Assembly (NCBI GenBank): GCA_947179485.1
Contig: OX359247.1
Span: forward strand, 54,471,131 to 54,535,130
Source of the DNA: Allacma fusca
Taxonomy: Eukaryota > Arthropoda > Collembola > Symphypleona > Sminthuridae
DNA: 64,000 nucleotides
Direction: 5' to 3'
Shown here: positions 35,115 to 46,971 of the stretch, piece by piece
Numbering within the stretch: the stretch's first letter is position 1
Layout: each line of letters begins with the position of its first letter
Translations under genes and position numbers: made by a program
The notes under the pieces: model-generated
Seen by the model: only the letters and a program-made list of their open reading frames with translations
What the model was told of the DNA's origin: nothing
Databases searched by the model: none

Positions 35115-37879
35115 ATACCGGATAACAGTAACAAAACCAGAAATGTTACTTGTGTTGACTTTGCTGTGACTTTGCTGTGACTTTGCTGTGAATGATACAT
35201 TAATGAAGGGTGCTTCATCTCCATCTTTTTGTTCTTTCGCCTCTCCAGCGTACAGAAGGGGCACTGGGAAAATATATCAAATTTCACTATTTTAGGTCAA
35301 ATAAAACATCCAACTAGCTTCAGTAGTAATCTTTTAGACATTTTATAATAGAAATACTTCGAACTTTCTATTATTATTACCCGTCAAAAATTTTCCCTGT
35401 GACCTTAGGAGTTGATTTGGGTTAATAATTGAACTTTGAATATATGGAACGCTGTTTGCAAGAATCGTTTTTTTTAAATTGGAGGAGTGTAATGTAAACA
35501 CTTTACTATATAATTATAGTTACATATAAATATAGATATAGTTTGACATATAATTACATGTATGTATAATTATATATATGCCAACAGATAATTATATTTA
35601 TTTGAGCTAGGGAAAAATGAAAATGATGTGACACACTCTATACAGTATACTTTCGCAATAAGGAATTTTGATTAGGAGGGTTTCAAAATATGTGTGTAGA
35701 TGTATGTATGTAATTATTTCCGTTTAAAATTTAAAATGGGAGGAAAAAACAGATTTTAGGACGCAATGAGATTCTCGAAACACCTTGATAACTTTTGACT
35801 GAGGTGCTGCATACCCTTCACTGACACCTCATTTAAAAGCTACTTATATGCTCTACAAGCTCAAATAGTGAAAACTAAAATTTTGAAATCCTAGTTGAAA
35901 TTTTGGAGGGATATTCAAATTCATTAATGTTTTGGCCAAACATTTTGTACTTTTTTCCTGCAAGAAGTAATCATCTGAGACTTGGCCCTCCCCATCAGAA
36001 CAAATTATCAATAAATGAAACTTGCTGAATAAATTTTAAGCCTATCAAAATCATGTTCGTTGGTTTTTAAAATTTCGAAAATCGATTTTGGAAGCGATTG
36101 CGAAATTTAAAAACTTCAATACATTTTAGCTTGGATGTCGCATCTCGGTTAATAATACCTCATTAAAAGCATGCTTAATTACTATAAAACCTAAAATCGT
36201 TTCGATCAAAATTTCGAAATTCTAGTTAAAATTTGGGAGGGATAATCAAATTCATACACTAACAAAATTTCGTCTATTTTGCCGAGAAGTATTCCCACAA
36301 TTTGAGCGGGGTAGAAAGCAAGCCACAGTTGTGCCATTGTGTGACAAGTTGGCTACGAGAAGTTGCTTCAAAGAAAAATAAAGTACATGGAACACGAGAA
36401 AATTCTCGACAGCTTCTCCGTCACAGATATTTAACTAAACAATAACTGTTGATTATTTTAAGATATTTTGAGAACAAGTTTTCAATGGGTTACGGATGTT
36501 GACGCACAATTTTTGAAGTTATTATGATTGACCGATGACACCTGTTTGCATTATTGCACATGATTGTATCTTATTTACAACCATTTCTAACAATACATTA
36601 CAGACACTTTTAATAAATCCTAAAAATTGCATACCCGTACGGCATTGCACATTTAATTCTTGAAAAATCCTAGCAAATTGTCACATATTTGTATTTCTTC
36701 AACAGTTTGGTAAATTATTGTGTAGTTTTATAATAAAAATAGATAATTATTTCAGAAATATATTTCTATAATAGTTGTGTGAATCATTAAAATGGAATAA
36801 AAAATTTTGACTGTCAAGATAAGGAAGATTTAACCCATAAAATTGAATTAACTGCCCTAATTCCTCCAGAGTGTTCTAATCTGACCATTAATCTCATCAA
36901 GTGTAAACGCGCTTCTATACATCATCCACATTAATTAACATAAATTAACTAAACTTGTATGGATTTAGTGAGCTTCGTGTCACACCAATGTATACAAAGT
37001 ATAGTTTTCATTTATCTATAAATGTGTCATTACCTGCAAGAGTCTATAATACAGTTGGCATAATGGGATACAATTATGCACTTGAGGATTGGGTAAGCAA
37101 AAATATACTGTATAACGCCCAGAGGACATTTCACTTGAATATGGTGAAAAATTTTCTTACAAAAATACCTTTCTCACCAGCTTCATTCTTCACACACAGT
37201 TTTTTGAAGTGTGTGCATATGTACATACATACCTACAACTGTAAAACTCTCTAACAAAGACTATTTCGAAATCATATGTGCAGCGAAGAGGATATTTTTT
37301 GCCAGTCTGTCAAAACTAGAAGATGAAGTAAGGAAACGAAAATCGCATGATCTTGCATATATGTACATATGTACATGCATCAAAGCGTTATTCCTGCTGA
37401 CATCTGTATTTCCTATTTTGCACAACTGAGTGAGTCTCATGAGTAATTATATGTAAGTACACTAAAGTCTTTATTTCCTGTATTATCTTATTGGAAGGCG
37501 TCATCCATTTAATGATTGACTTATAAATATGTATATTATTATCTTTTACTCACAACTCACAGCCCCTTTGTCACACGTATGTAACCCCAAGAGAAAAATC
37601 ACCCACCGACTGTGAGACTAATATCAAATATACTAAAACTTTTATATATTCAGTGCACTCTCTCTCTCTCTGTGAATCTAGCTAATGTAGATATTCGTAA
37701 ATACTGCACCTTTATTTGTATAGAAGATAAAAATACCAATATATAAACTAACAAATCATTTATTTAAGTCAATCTGAAATTCATGAGACACTGACTGAGC
37801 ACAATTGTAACTACAATGTTGATCAGCTAAAGTACTTTTTTTCTTTGAAACCTTTCTTATTAAAAAAATATCCCACATT
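35115..37879. other. Spacer between units 1 and 2, with a direct repeat
   Basis: Very AT-rich. Contains an 11-bp repeat TGACTTTGCTG three times (about 35,157-35,192), a diverged direct repeat (about 35,825-35,940 and 36,150-36,285, sharing CTAGTT(G/A)AAATTT and GGAGGGATA), and a CT tract at about 37,660. No gene recognised. Confidence 0.45.
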
Positions 37880-38012
37880 ATGGTAACGGACTCAGAAACT
37901 TCGACCTCTGGCGAGTCTTCGGCTTCAGAAAATAATTCAAATTCGCAGCAACAAAGGACAACAGTTGGGGTGGTGACCACTCCGGAAGTAAATGGTACAT
38001 CTAGTAATCCAG
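37880..38012 (+). CDS. Possible orphan first coding exon (Ser/Gln-rich)
   Basis: From an ATG at 37880 an open frame of 44 codons is rich in Ser, Thr, Asn and Gln (TSTSGESSASEN) and ends at a good donor, CAG|GTAACT. No downstream exon that would continue it was found before the duplicated unit begins at about 38,086. It may be the stranded first exon of a gene broken by the duplication, or chance. Confidence 0.25.
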
Positions 38013-38206
38013 GTAACTTTTAAAACTCACCCTTAAAAATATATTCGTACGAAGAAATGGTTACTAATTTTAAGAAATAATTAATAAAATCAATGTTCAA
38101 ATAAAGTATAGTTAGTTAGGTTCATCTCTGAAATCAGTACAAAGCTTGATACAGTGTGGAATGAAAATTTCTTTCTTAAAAATTTCCATATGTTTATGAT
38201 TTAAAT

Positions 38207-41200
38207 CAGAGCTGCTCTCAGGTATCAAAAAATTAGGATCCGCACCTGAACCCGACCCGTACCTGACATTTCAGGTAAAAAAATTTCTTCGACCCGAACT
38301 TGCTCAGTCGGATCCGAGCAAATACTTTACTTGTCAGGTATTTTACGTCGGGTATAACTAGGATACCCGTACCTGACAAATTACCTGAAGTTCGGGTCCG
38401 ACCCGAACCCGACCCGAACCCGACCCGTACCTGAACCCGAACTTGACTTTCAGGTATTTCAAGTTAATGTTAATCTTATTGATAGCTCTAGAGATTTTTG
38501 AGTAAATGAGTAATTAAGGTTTAATCAAAGTATTTACAATGATTTCACGATTACTATATACTACCGCATCTGCTTTAATTTATTCGAGCATTTCTTAAAA
38601 CGCACAAAAAGAAGTACAAAAGCAGTATAATGTATTAAAGCTAAGCTTCCCCAAGCATTCGCTGCACAATAGCTTCTGCACGAGATCGAAAAAAATCATC
38701 CCGTTTATCAAACTTTAGCCATGCCTTAAGGCACAAGCATATACGAATGGTTTCTGCAAGCATGGAAAGTCGCTTAGGAGTTAACAAATCCGTTCCCATA
38801 CAAAACAGACACTCAATGGGCACTCCAGTAGCTGAGACGCCTAGAAAATCCCTCGCCATCTTAGAAAGATTTGGATACATACCTGAATGATCCTGTGAAG
38901 CACAAAATGATGCACAATTCAAAGATTCAAAAAACCAATACGGCAAGCTATAATGCATAATAATTATTATTAAAACCCTGTGTTATCACTGAGTTATTTT
39001 AAAATATTCGTTAAATTTAATACCTTCCACCAAGACAAGACACCATTAGGCAAATCCGAGGATTTCACTGGTGGCAGGGAAAGATATTTTTCCAGCTCGT
39101 CCTTAGAATCGAATTTGGCTCTTTTCATTTGTCGTTCAAAAATATCCACTGTTGTTTCCTCCTCCAAATTCGTGCCTTCATTTGGTTTATAGAATGTTTG
39201 CCAATGCTTCGTAACAGTCCTAGAATATAACTTAAGTGTATACGAATGTATTAAAATAGTTATAGTTGCACTAGTGATTAAGAATTCAATAGAGAAAATT
39301 ACGCTTTATAACCGGCAACTAAGGATTTAAATCCAACAGACTTGTGCCACTCAAACTTACAACGTGGATCTAGAGCTGACAAAGATGCAATTTTATTATA
39401 CTTACATAAATATAAATACATTATTTTAGTCACACGTCTGGAGAAAGTAAATATTATCTATGGAAATCACTAGAAAACCTGTACCTATTCCAAGCACGTA
39501 AACTAACCCATCTGATTTTGGATAGTATTCGTTAAGTTTGTCGCACGCTAGTTTTGCAGCAGATAATACACATGGATGACAAGATTTTTCCTGTGTACGA
39601 AATTTACGAAATATACAATACACAAATATACGAAATATAGTGTGATTCGTCCCTTGCGTATGACACAACTTACATTAAATGATTCCAGGTGATTGTACAA
39701 GTCAATATAACTGGCCGCTGTCAGCGACATTAGTGGTTCAAATTGCTGGGACATCCTGTCTGTAATTTGGCTGAAGGGCTAAACATTCGATTGTATTTTA
39801 GTATTTGCCTGAATAAATAATTTTTCTAAAAATTCTTTACCTTTAAAAGATCAATCATTGCTTCGACAATTTTCCAGTCAGAGGACGATAAAACGAGAGG
39901 ACGAAGAGTAGAGTCACTCATCATGGTTGCATCCAAGGCCTGGAAATATTTGCAAATCATTACATTCATAAATAACTGCATTAGGTTTATGATTTTTGAA
40001 CCTATGTTTTACTTACCTTCCTTAAATCAATGCAGCGCTGTAGCATTTTTAGCGTTGAATTCCACCTCACCTTCATATCCTGCAGTAGCTGGAGCTTGGG
40101 AATTTTTAGTGTTTCGCAAAAATGTGTCATAGAATCACGAAGGATATTTGACTTGCGAATTTTAGTCACTGCTCGCTTCAACTATAAATTTTGAATCGTA
40201 ACATATTTTGAATCAATCCTTCAATTTTAATGTTATATTTACATTATTATTCCTACACACATTAAATTCCTACATGGAGCATAATCTATTTGAAACAGAA
40301 CTCTTTTTAAAATAGTTTTTACATAATAAATATTTTATCTAATACATTGTAAGTAAAACCAATTATTGGAGATAAATGAGCTATTGCAGATTTTTTAGAA
40401 ATAATTCGAATCATTATATAAGGAAAGGGAGAGAATAAATGATACATAATGTGTATGAGACAAACCCGGTCGTAAATTGATAATTTCTTTGCTGCTTTTA
40501 ATTGGTTTGAATCATCGGAATCCTGGGAATCAGTAGATGATTCGTGTTCGTAATTAACTTCCTTCTGTTCGGTGTTTTTCAAAATTTTTAAGGCTGCTTG
40601 GCAGGCTAGGTTTATAATATGTGCCAGACATCTCACTCTCTGATCGTCACAGTTCCATTCAACTTCCTGTAAATTTTTAAAATTATTTCACAAATATTTT
40701 GCTTAACTAAGTTTGAAAATCAATACTACCCGTCATTTTTACAACTATATTAATATCTCGCTGGCTAAATGCAATAAATAGTAAAGCTACTATACACATT
40801 GTTAAACCAGTTTAAATAATTACATTGAAATAAAAACTATTTTTTACCGGCCGTAGCATTTTGGCGAGTTCCTTTAACATCGTATTCATATTTGAAGCGT
40901 TGTCACTCGTTATGGCGAGGAGCTTAGTAGTAATACCATAGGACACCAGAACGTCGTAGACAGATTTGGCTAAGTTTACCCCTTTGTGGGATCCCTTCAA
41001 TATGTCAAAATCCAGAACTACTTGCTGGTAATTCCAATCCGAATCAATGTAAGTTGCCAAGATGCCATGAAAAGATTTTCCACACCTTGATGACCAGCAG
41101 TCGACCACCAATGAAATAGATCCGGATTGAGACTAGTATCAAAATTAAACGTCACACTATATGTAGCACGCTCTCCAAACCAAATTGATATATAGTTATC

Positions 41201-42444
41201 AGAAATAGTACCTGAAGTTTCCGTTTAATCTCGGCCCGTTTTTCTTCGTACATGGTTTGTATTTTGGCTTTAATTGTTTCACGCTGTGGCGTCTTAACCG
41301 AGGGTTGTTTTCCAAAAGAAACCAACGCCCTAAATGAATCTTCCTCAACTATGCTGAAGGGCTGATTTGTCATAATGATAAACTCGCCAAGTCGGGACAT
41401 AAAATCTTTTTCCGATACTCCCTGCGAAATTATTTAAAAAATAACATGATGAGAAATGAGACAATTTTCATTCAGTTTAATTTTTTTGTATAATATGATA
41501 TTTATTTATTGATATACGATATGATTGACGTTGCATTTACCTTGCTAAATGCAGCTAATATCGGATTCTTGAAATCACTACACTTGTCCTTTTGGAAATC
41601 GCTTAGCTTGTCAGTGTGCTGGCTTTTTAAATGTTTCATTAAATTTCCAGTACTAGATCGTGGTTCTTTTTTGAAACTTTTTCTGTAAGTATTAAATTTA
41701 TGGAAATCTGTTTTTTACAATTATTACCAGTAGTAAATCTACAGTTACATGAGGACATCATAAATATAAGTGAATTAATAGTCTACTGATATACATATAT
41801 TTCCACTTACTTGCAATAGTTACACGTGTATTTATCAGTCTCCCTGCAATAAGTAAAATGGTTGTGTGCTACTGATTTTTTCACCGGCTTATGAGCTTGT
41901 ATTGAGTCATCTGCACTTTCATTTAATTCGTCAATGATTTCGGCTCCTTCTTCACTCATGTTGAAAACTTAGTTTTAATTTATTATTAGAGTTAATCTAA
42001 TTATCAAATAGAAACCCGTTGAACTATACACTCACATCGACAATAACCATGAAAGCCTGGTTGGCGGTTTTCCAAGCTTCAGCATTGCCCGACCTTACCA
42101 TTCTTCCCAAACCACGTGTCCTTCGCATGCAGAATGAAAGGTTTTATTCACGTGAAATTTGAATTTTATTCGCGGAAATAAATACCTGAAAATTACCTGA
42201 AATGTCAAGTTCGGGTTCAGGTATTTCATATACTGCGACCCGAACTTGAACCCGATAAAGTGTTCAGGTATTTTATTTTACCCGAACCTGACGGGTACCT
42301 GACCCGAATTTTCAGGTGCGGATCTTGCAACTACCCGCACTCGACCCGATAATCAGGTACTTAATTTTAGTTAACCCGAACCCGACCCGAACCCGACCCG
42401 ACGGGTATTTTTCAGGTACTACCTGATACTTGCAAGCAGCTCTG
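38207..42444 (-). mobile_element. hAT transposon, 4,238 bp, apparently complete
   Basis: Flanked by an exact 8-bp duplication ATTTAAAT (38199-38206, 42445-42452). The sister unit at about 22,430 shows the empty site. Ends CAGAGCTGCT are inverted. Subterminal arrays (about 38,222-38,460 and 42,180-42,430) repeat ACCCGAACCCGAC and TCAGGTA words, probable transposase-binding sites. The transposase gene runs on the minus strand. Length, duplication and domain set agree with an autonomous hAT. Confidence 0.93.
38641..41959 (-). CDS. hAT transposase, multi-exon
   Basis: Exon 1 (41959-41811) and exon 2 (41682-41541) encode a BED zinc finger (CNYC ... HLKSQH). Next, around 41400-41215, comes the FIIMTNQPFSIVE region. 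Around 41111-40850 is the RNase H-like segment with DCWSSR and AITSDNASNM, then RCLAHIINLACQ near 40630. The final part (to the stop at 38641) is the hAT dimerisation domain (YPNLSKMARDFLGVSATGVP, then LTPKRLSM). The enzyme excises and reinserts the element by a DDE/RNase H mechanism in the nucleus. Central exon borders (40300-39000) were not all resolved, so activity is uncertain. Confidence 0.8.
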
Positions 42445-42698
42445 ATTTAAATCAATTTTCTGATAATAGCAATAATCGGACAAATTAAATTTTGACAGTC
42501 AAGTCCTTTGCGATAAAATCCCATTAATTTTGATACTACGTACACTAGCGAAGAATGACGTGCTATTTATTTGGAAAGCCCTTAAAATCCGGTCGGTCTT
42601 TTGTTTAATTATTCCCGTTTATTTGGATAACGACTTTGATCTATTGGAAAGGTTTTCACCGAAATTCTGTCTAGAATATTGGGGCTGAGTGTATTTCT

Positions 42699-42755
42699 TG
42701 TGGAACTAAATTGGGTCAGTTCCGCGTATTTGAGAGAACTCAGCGTCCAATTTTG
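42699..42755 (+). pseudogene. Relic of a receptor-A 3' end
   Basis: The frame CGTKLGQFRVFERTQRP matches the A1/A2 tail CGIKVGQFHLFERTSTP. Only about 19 codons remain; the rest of the gene is absent. Unit 1 has a gap of about 170 bases at the same place. It indicates that another A-type gene once stood upstream of the present A2. Confidence 0.6.
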
Positions 42756-43242
42756 TCCAAGGGGTTTATGGTTACTTTTCGTTCTAGTTGATTGAATTTA
42801 TATATTTAGTTAAATATTACAACAAATGCAGAGTAAACCCAGTAAACCACGACTTTAAGGATCCATGCTGGGCCAACGTAAATAGCCAATGCTGGCTGAA
42901 TGTACGTCTTGGCCGCAGGGCCTTTGCTGGCCAGACAAAGTTTATGCCAAGCCGGAGCCATCATGTTACCTTCAAAACCCCGCCATTCGTTTATACATGG
43001 TTCAATGATGGGCCATTGTTGGTACCATGGGGATGAACTGCAATCCGCCGTTATTAAAACTTCCTCTTGCATTATGGCTGCCCGGATCAAACCCAATTGT
43101 ATTTGGTATATTGATGCTTGCATTAAAAAAGAAAATTATTGATACTCCAGCAATTATTAAAGGAAACAATTTTATTACGCTGTTATAAATTTACAACATT
43201 ATTACACTATGTGATAGGGACAATGTTAAAAAAATGTTCATT

Positions 43243-45228
43243 TTACAAATTACTATGAATAATGCTCTGATTCAGAGGTACACTTATAAATTTACCAGTA
43301 TTACTAAAGCTAGGAAATAAAACACATTTTTCCTTCAAATCTTTCACAGAAATACTTCTAACTTCAGACAAACCAGAACATAGGTAAATACATAACAATT
43401 TACTATTAATAGGATAATCTGGTACTAACGATAAACAGCTAAAGTGCTTACATACTAATGTTCCTTCACTTATATTGTCTAAAGATATTACTCTAACAAC
43501 TTGCAGAGACCTCGTTAGAAAACACGAATCTGAGTCATTTGTAGATATAAGAGTACCATTGTAAAAAAACTTTTTTTTATTAGAATAGTTAACAAACCCT
43601 TGCTTTTTCATCAGATGTGTCTCCTCATATAAATTTTGCTCAGAAATTCTATTCACAACTTGCTGCAAATAATTTCGTTTAGATTTGATCATTTTTTTAA
43701 AACTTTGCATGTGATTTTCAAAACTAAAACAACTAAAATTATCTAGGCTTGAGAATTTAAGAGCATCATCTGCAAGATGCAACAAACAGTGTACATTGTA
43801 CACCAAAAACTCTGTGCTGTATAGAGGTGCAGCTTGCTTAACAAACTCTACAAGTAAATTTTTAGCAGTAGTATTCACGGGGGGTTCATGAGCACGAGAG
43901 CTAACAAGCATGAAAATCGCAGCTTGAAATAACAGGTAATGTTTGTACAGGTTAGCTGGTAGAACGTCTTTAAGAACAACAATGCCGTAAAAAAGTAAGA
44001 ATGATCTGAATTCCGTAGCCTTAAATCTATCAACTTCACTTAGAGCACGAGGCTTCCTTGCAAATTCATTCGGAACCAGCGCTTGTAGTAATTTTAATCT
44101 CGCAGAAATAATTTCGACGTCTCTAGCCCGCAACCTAACTTTTAGAGAACCCTTTATCCAGCAATTTAACATTTTTCTCATGACGCCTAAACATACTAAA
44201 TGCATATAATCCAATACAAATTGACTGACCATTCCAAGTGAAATATTTATCAATGGAGATATGCCAACATGATGCTCTTCCTGACTCTGCAATCTAAAAC
44301 TACTATCTGATCTTAGTGGAGAATTAAATTCTGGAAATACAACGCGTCGCTCAAACCAGGTACCCTCTTGCTCACACTTGTCACAAGAAAAGTAGGCATT
44401 GTGAGGTTTTACACATTTCAAAAAACTTCTCGCCGGAGCATCCGCTGTAATGAGACTGATTTTAAATGTATACACGGTTCCATTTACTTCTATTCCTGAT
44501 GTTGTCAGAATATTAGTTTCAATAATAAATTTTTCTAAGTAAGCATTCAAATCTTTGGGCTTTGATTTGCCACTGTACAATGCAATTACAAATGGTTTCC
44601 GACACACAGACTGATTCACTACACCCATCAATGGCCAAAGTTGATCTTTACTGCTTTTTGCAATTGGTAGCCCGTCGCAACTAACCGTCATTGTTATTAA
44701 GTTTGATTCACATTCTGAGGAGTAAATTGGTAAATGATTGGGTACAATTCCTGCATTAATTTTGGATCTTAAGCTGGGCTCAATGCCAAAATAGTAAAAA
44801 TCGCCATCTCCTAATTTGTTTATACATATGACTCTTGGCGTTGAAAGAAGTGTTCTCGTACAAAGAGGAAGCGGATCATTTACATGCTTAGTTATAATTT
44901 TCAACAACGAATCGACAGCAATATGAGATACTTGAAAGTTTGTACACCATTGAGCAAGTTTCACATTCAATGGTAAATCTTCTTCGACATCTAAATCCTG
45001 GGTATCTGAATCCGAAGAACTAATTTCTTCAGAAACATGGTCACTATCTGATATTTTATTTACATGGTAGTTGACGTTGAGGTTATCTAAATTTATTACT
45101 TGCTCTGTATCTGGAGTTACCGCAGCACTTATATTTTCAAGCCCGTGTTCTCTAATACTTCCTAATAATTGAACCACTAATTCAGCTGTCTTGCGACGTT
45201 TTGAACGATCACTAATTGTTAGACTCAT
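43243..45228 (-). CDS. Tnp2/CACTA-type transposase-like protein, 661 aa
   Basis: One uninterrupted exon. The N-terminal 80 residues are acidic and Ser-rich. From about residue 155 the protein follows the animal Tnp2-like pattern: SCDGLPIAKSSKDQLWP with an acidic residue in SCDG, SGKSKPKDLNAYLEKF, ITADAPARSFL, a CDKC zinc pair with an upstream Cys, and LDYMHLVCLGVMRK. These are the conserved blocks of EnSpm/CACTA transposases (known family Tnp2); the Asp residues in CDG, ADAP and LDYMH are candidate catalytic residues. No stop or frameshift, so the element may be young. Confidence 0.8.
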   Translation of the reverse strand: MSLTISDRSKRRKTAELVVQLLGSIREHGLENISAAVTPDTEQVINLDNLNVNYHVNKISDSDHVSEEISSSDSDTQDLDVEEDLPLNVKLAQWCTNFQVSHIAVDSLLKIITKHVNDPLPLCTRTLLSTPRVICINKLGDGDFYYFGIEPSLRSKINAGIVPNHLPIYSSECESNLITMTVSCDGLPIAKSSKDQLWPLMGVVNQSVCRKPFVIALYSGKSKPKDLNAYLEKFIIETNILTTSGIEVNGTVYTFKISLITADAPARSFLKCVKPHNAYFSCDKCEQEGTWFERRVVFPEFNSPLRSDSSFRLQSQEEHHVGISPLINISLGMVSQFVLDYMHLVCLGVMRKMLNCWIKGSLKVRLRARDVEIISARLKLLQALVPNEFARKPRALSEVDRFKATEFRSFLLFYGIVVLKDVLPANLYKHYLLFQAAIFMLVSSRAHEPPVNTTAKNLLVEFVKQAAPLYSTEFLVYNVHCLLHLADDALKFSSLDNFSCFSFENHMQSFKKMIKSKRNYLQQVVNRISEQNLYEETHLMKKQGFVNYSNKKKFFYNGTLISTNDSDSCFLTRSLQVVRVISLDNISEGTLVCKHFSCLSLVPDYPINSKLLCIYLCSGLSEVRSISVKDLKEKCVLFPSFSNTGKFISVPLNQSIIHSNL

Positions 45229-45436
45229 TATTGACTAAAATTTAAACCATGTTTTACGCGGAATGAAGTAAAGTTGCTTTATTCTTGCTGCTTTATCTTC
45301 TGTCTTGCTGCGCGGCCTCCATGCCGATCTCCCGAACCTCTGAGCCAAGTTTTGATATAATCCTCGATATCACTCTCAGTAGGCGACGTATCCTCGCAAC
45401 GCTTTCGTACTGCAGCTGGAATTCATTTGAACAGGT

Positions 45437-46971
45437 TCAGCAAGCTAATAATACTTATATTTTACATAATTATTACAAATCTGTTTTTGATCCTGCAATA
45501 ATTACCTATTATACAGTGAACAATTTCATGTCCCTGAAATTTTACTTTTTGCCTAGTTCCAGAAAAGTTCGCAGCATTTGCCAAATCGGCACCAATAATT
45601 CGATTCAGAATGCGCTTGACAAAATTTGCAGTGTCAACTCCGCCAATTCCCTTCAAGTACCGTACCTGTACACGTGAAAGCGTTACGTAAGAACTGAATT
45701 AAACAAGTTATAACTACACTTACATACATAATAATTTAGTAATGTGAGGCTTACAAACTGGGACTTATTCTCTCGGTTCACAAGCCAGTCATTAAGGACG
45801 TAGAATTCCCTGCTTTCATTTACTGGAATTGTAACACCAGGAATTACAAAAGAGTCGCCAACGGAAACATCCGAATTTTGAGAAACTACGCGAATAATTT
45901 GTGACACATCCGATGCGATGTTAACCAGTTGACGAAGCGTAATTTTCTGAAAGTCTGCAAAAATATTGAATTACCAAAAGCATTCAAAGATTAGCAAGTG
46001 TAATAATTACTACACATGTTTTTGACCTATGAATTATTGATATAATTACCTCTAAATTCCTGAGTCAGCAAATCTAGTTTTGAAGAAATATCCGTAAATA
46101 TCGGCGTTTCCGAAACTAAATTAACTGGACAGCCGTTTGTACCGGTATCAGTAAATGGTTGGTTCTCGCCAACGGAATCAAAAGCTGAGTCTTGAATCAC
46201 AACCTCAATTTGACCTAAACAAAAAAAGCATTGCATATGAAACAAATTAAATGACTTTTTGCATTATATCCTTCGAAACAAATCCCAACCTCCTGTATCA
46301 TTATCAAAAATATTGCCGAACTCCGCCACAGTTACTATATCCTGGTTTCCAATGCAAGCAGCTTCAGGTGGGTTTGCCGTGACTGACGGGGGCGAATTAA
46401 CGGTGACGAAATGAAAATCGCCTTTGCTGACTGTCGGTGGATGCTTGCTGCGGGTTGCTCTTTTTCGAAGTTTTCGTCCTGGAGTTTTTTCCTCACAATC
46501 CGTGTCTGTTAGTTCAAACTCGGTGTTGTCCAACGCTTTTTCTAATCCTGATGTAGCTCTATCATAACAATCTAAAAACCAAAACATTTTCAAAATATTA
46601 AATATATTTTTTAAGACAAAATTGTTTAATCGCTGCACTTGTCATTTTATTTTCCCGTTTGTTGTATTGTGATTGAATTGTGAAATAATGTTTTGTACAA
46701 ATTAGATTTAGGTTTAAATATTTAGTTGTAAGTATATTGTCTATTTTTGTTACTTACCTGCTCCATAACGAACTTCACAGTCATATATTTTCCAATTTAT
46801 TTTTGGGCACTCTATTGGATCTACTGCCTTCTGCACTAGTGTTACGATTTTTAAATCTTCAACATTTATTGGCCAGTGTGACTTGGTATTATCATTAAAC
46901 AACCAGTTGGACGGAACCACTTCGACACTATTATCTTCCGGAAAATACAAAACGTAATAAATTGGCTTCAT
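45437..46971 (-). CDS. DUF4806-domain protein carried by the CACTA-like element, 6 exons
   Basis: Exons 46971-46758, 46571-46290, 46214-46050, 45954-45755, 45665-45506 and 45444-45437 join with matching phases into 342 residues. The N-terminus (YYVLYFPEDNSVEVVPSNWL) is the usual opening of arthropod and hydrozoan DUF4806 proteins. A basic stretch (GRKLRKRATRSK) may bind DNA or direct nuclear import. The C-terminal domain has LNDWLVNRENK followed by YLKGIGGVDTANFVKRILNR, the conserved DUF4806 core. Function is unknown. Its place inside the element, on the same strand as the transposase and just upstream of it, suggests an accessory transposition protein. The last 8-base exon is the least certain part. 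Confidence 0.72.

Noticed and set aside
42788-43142. Short frames on both strands inside the left end of the CACTA-like element
   Set aside because: They overlap each other and the inverted terminal region and have no similarity.
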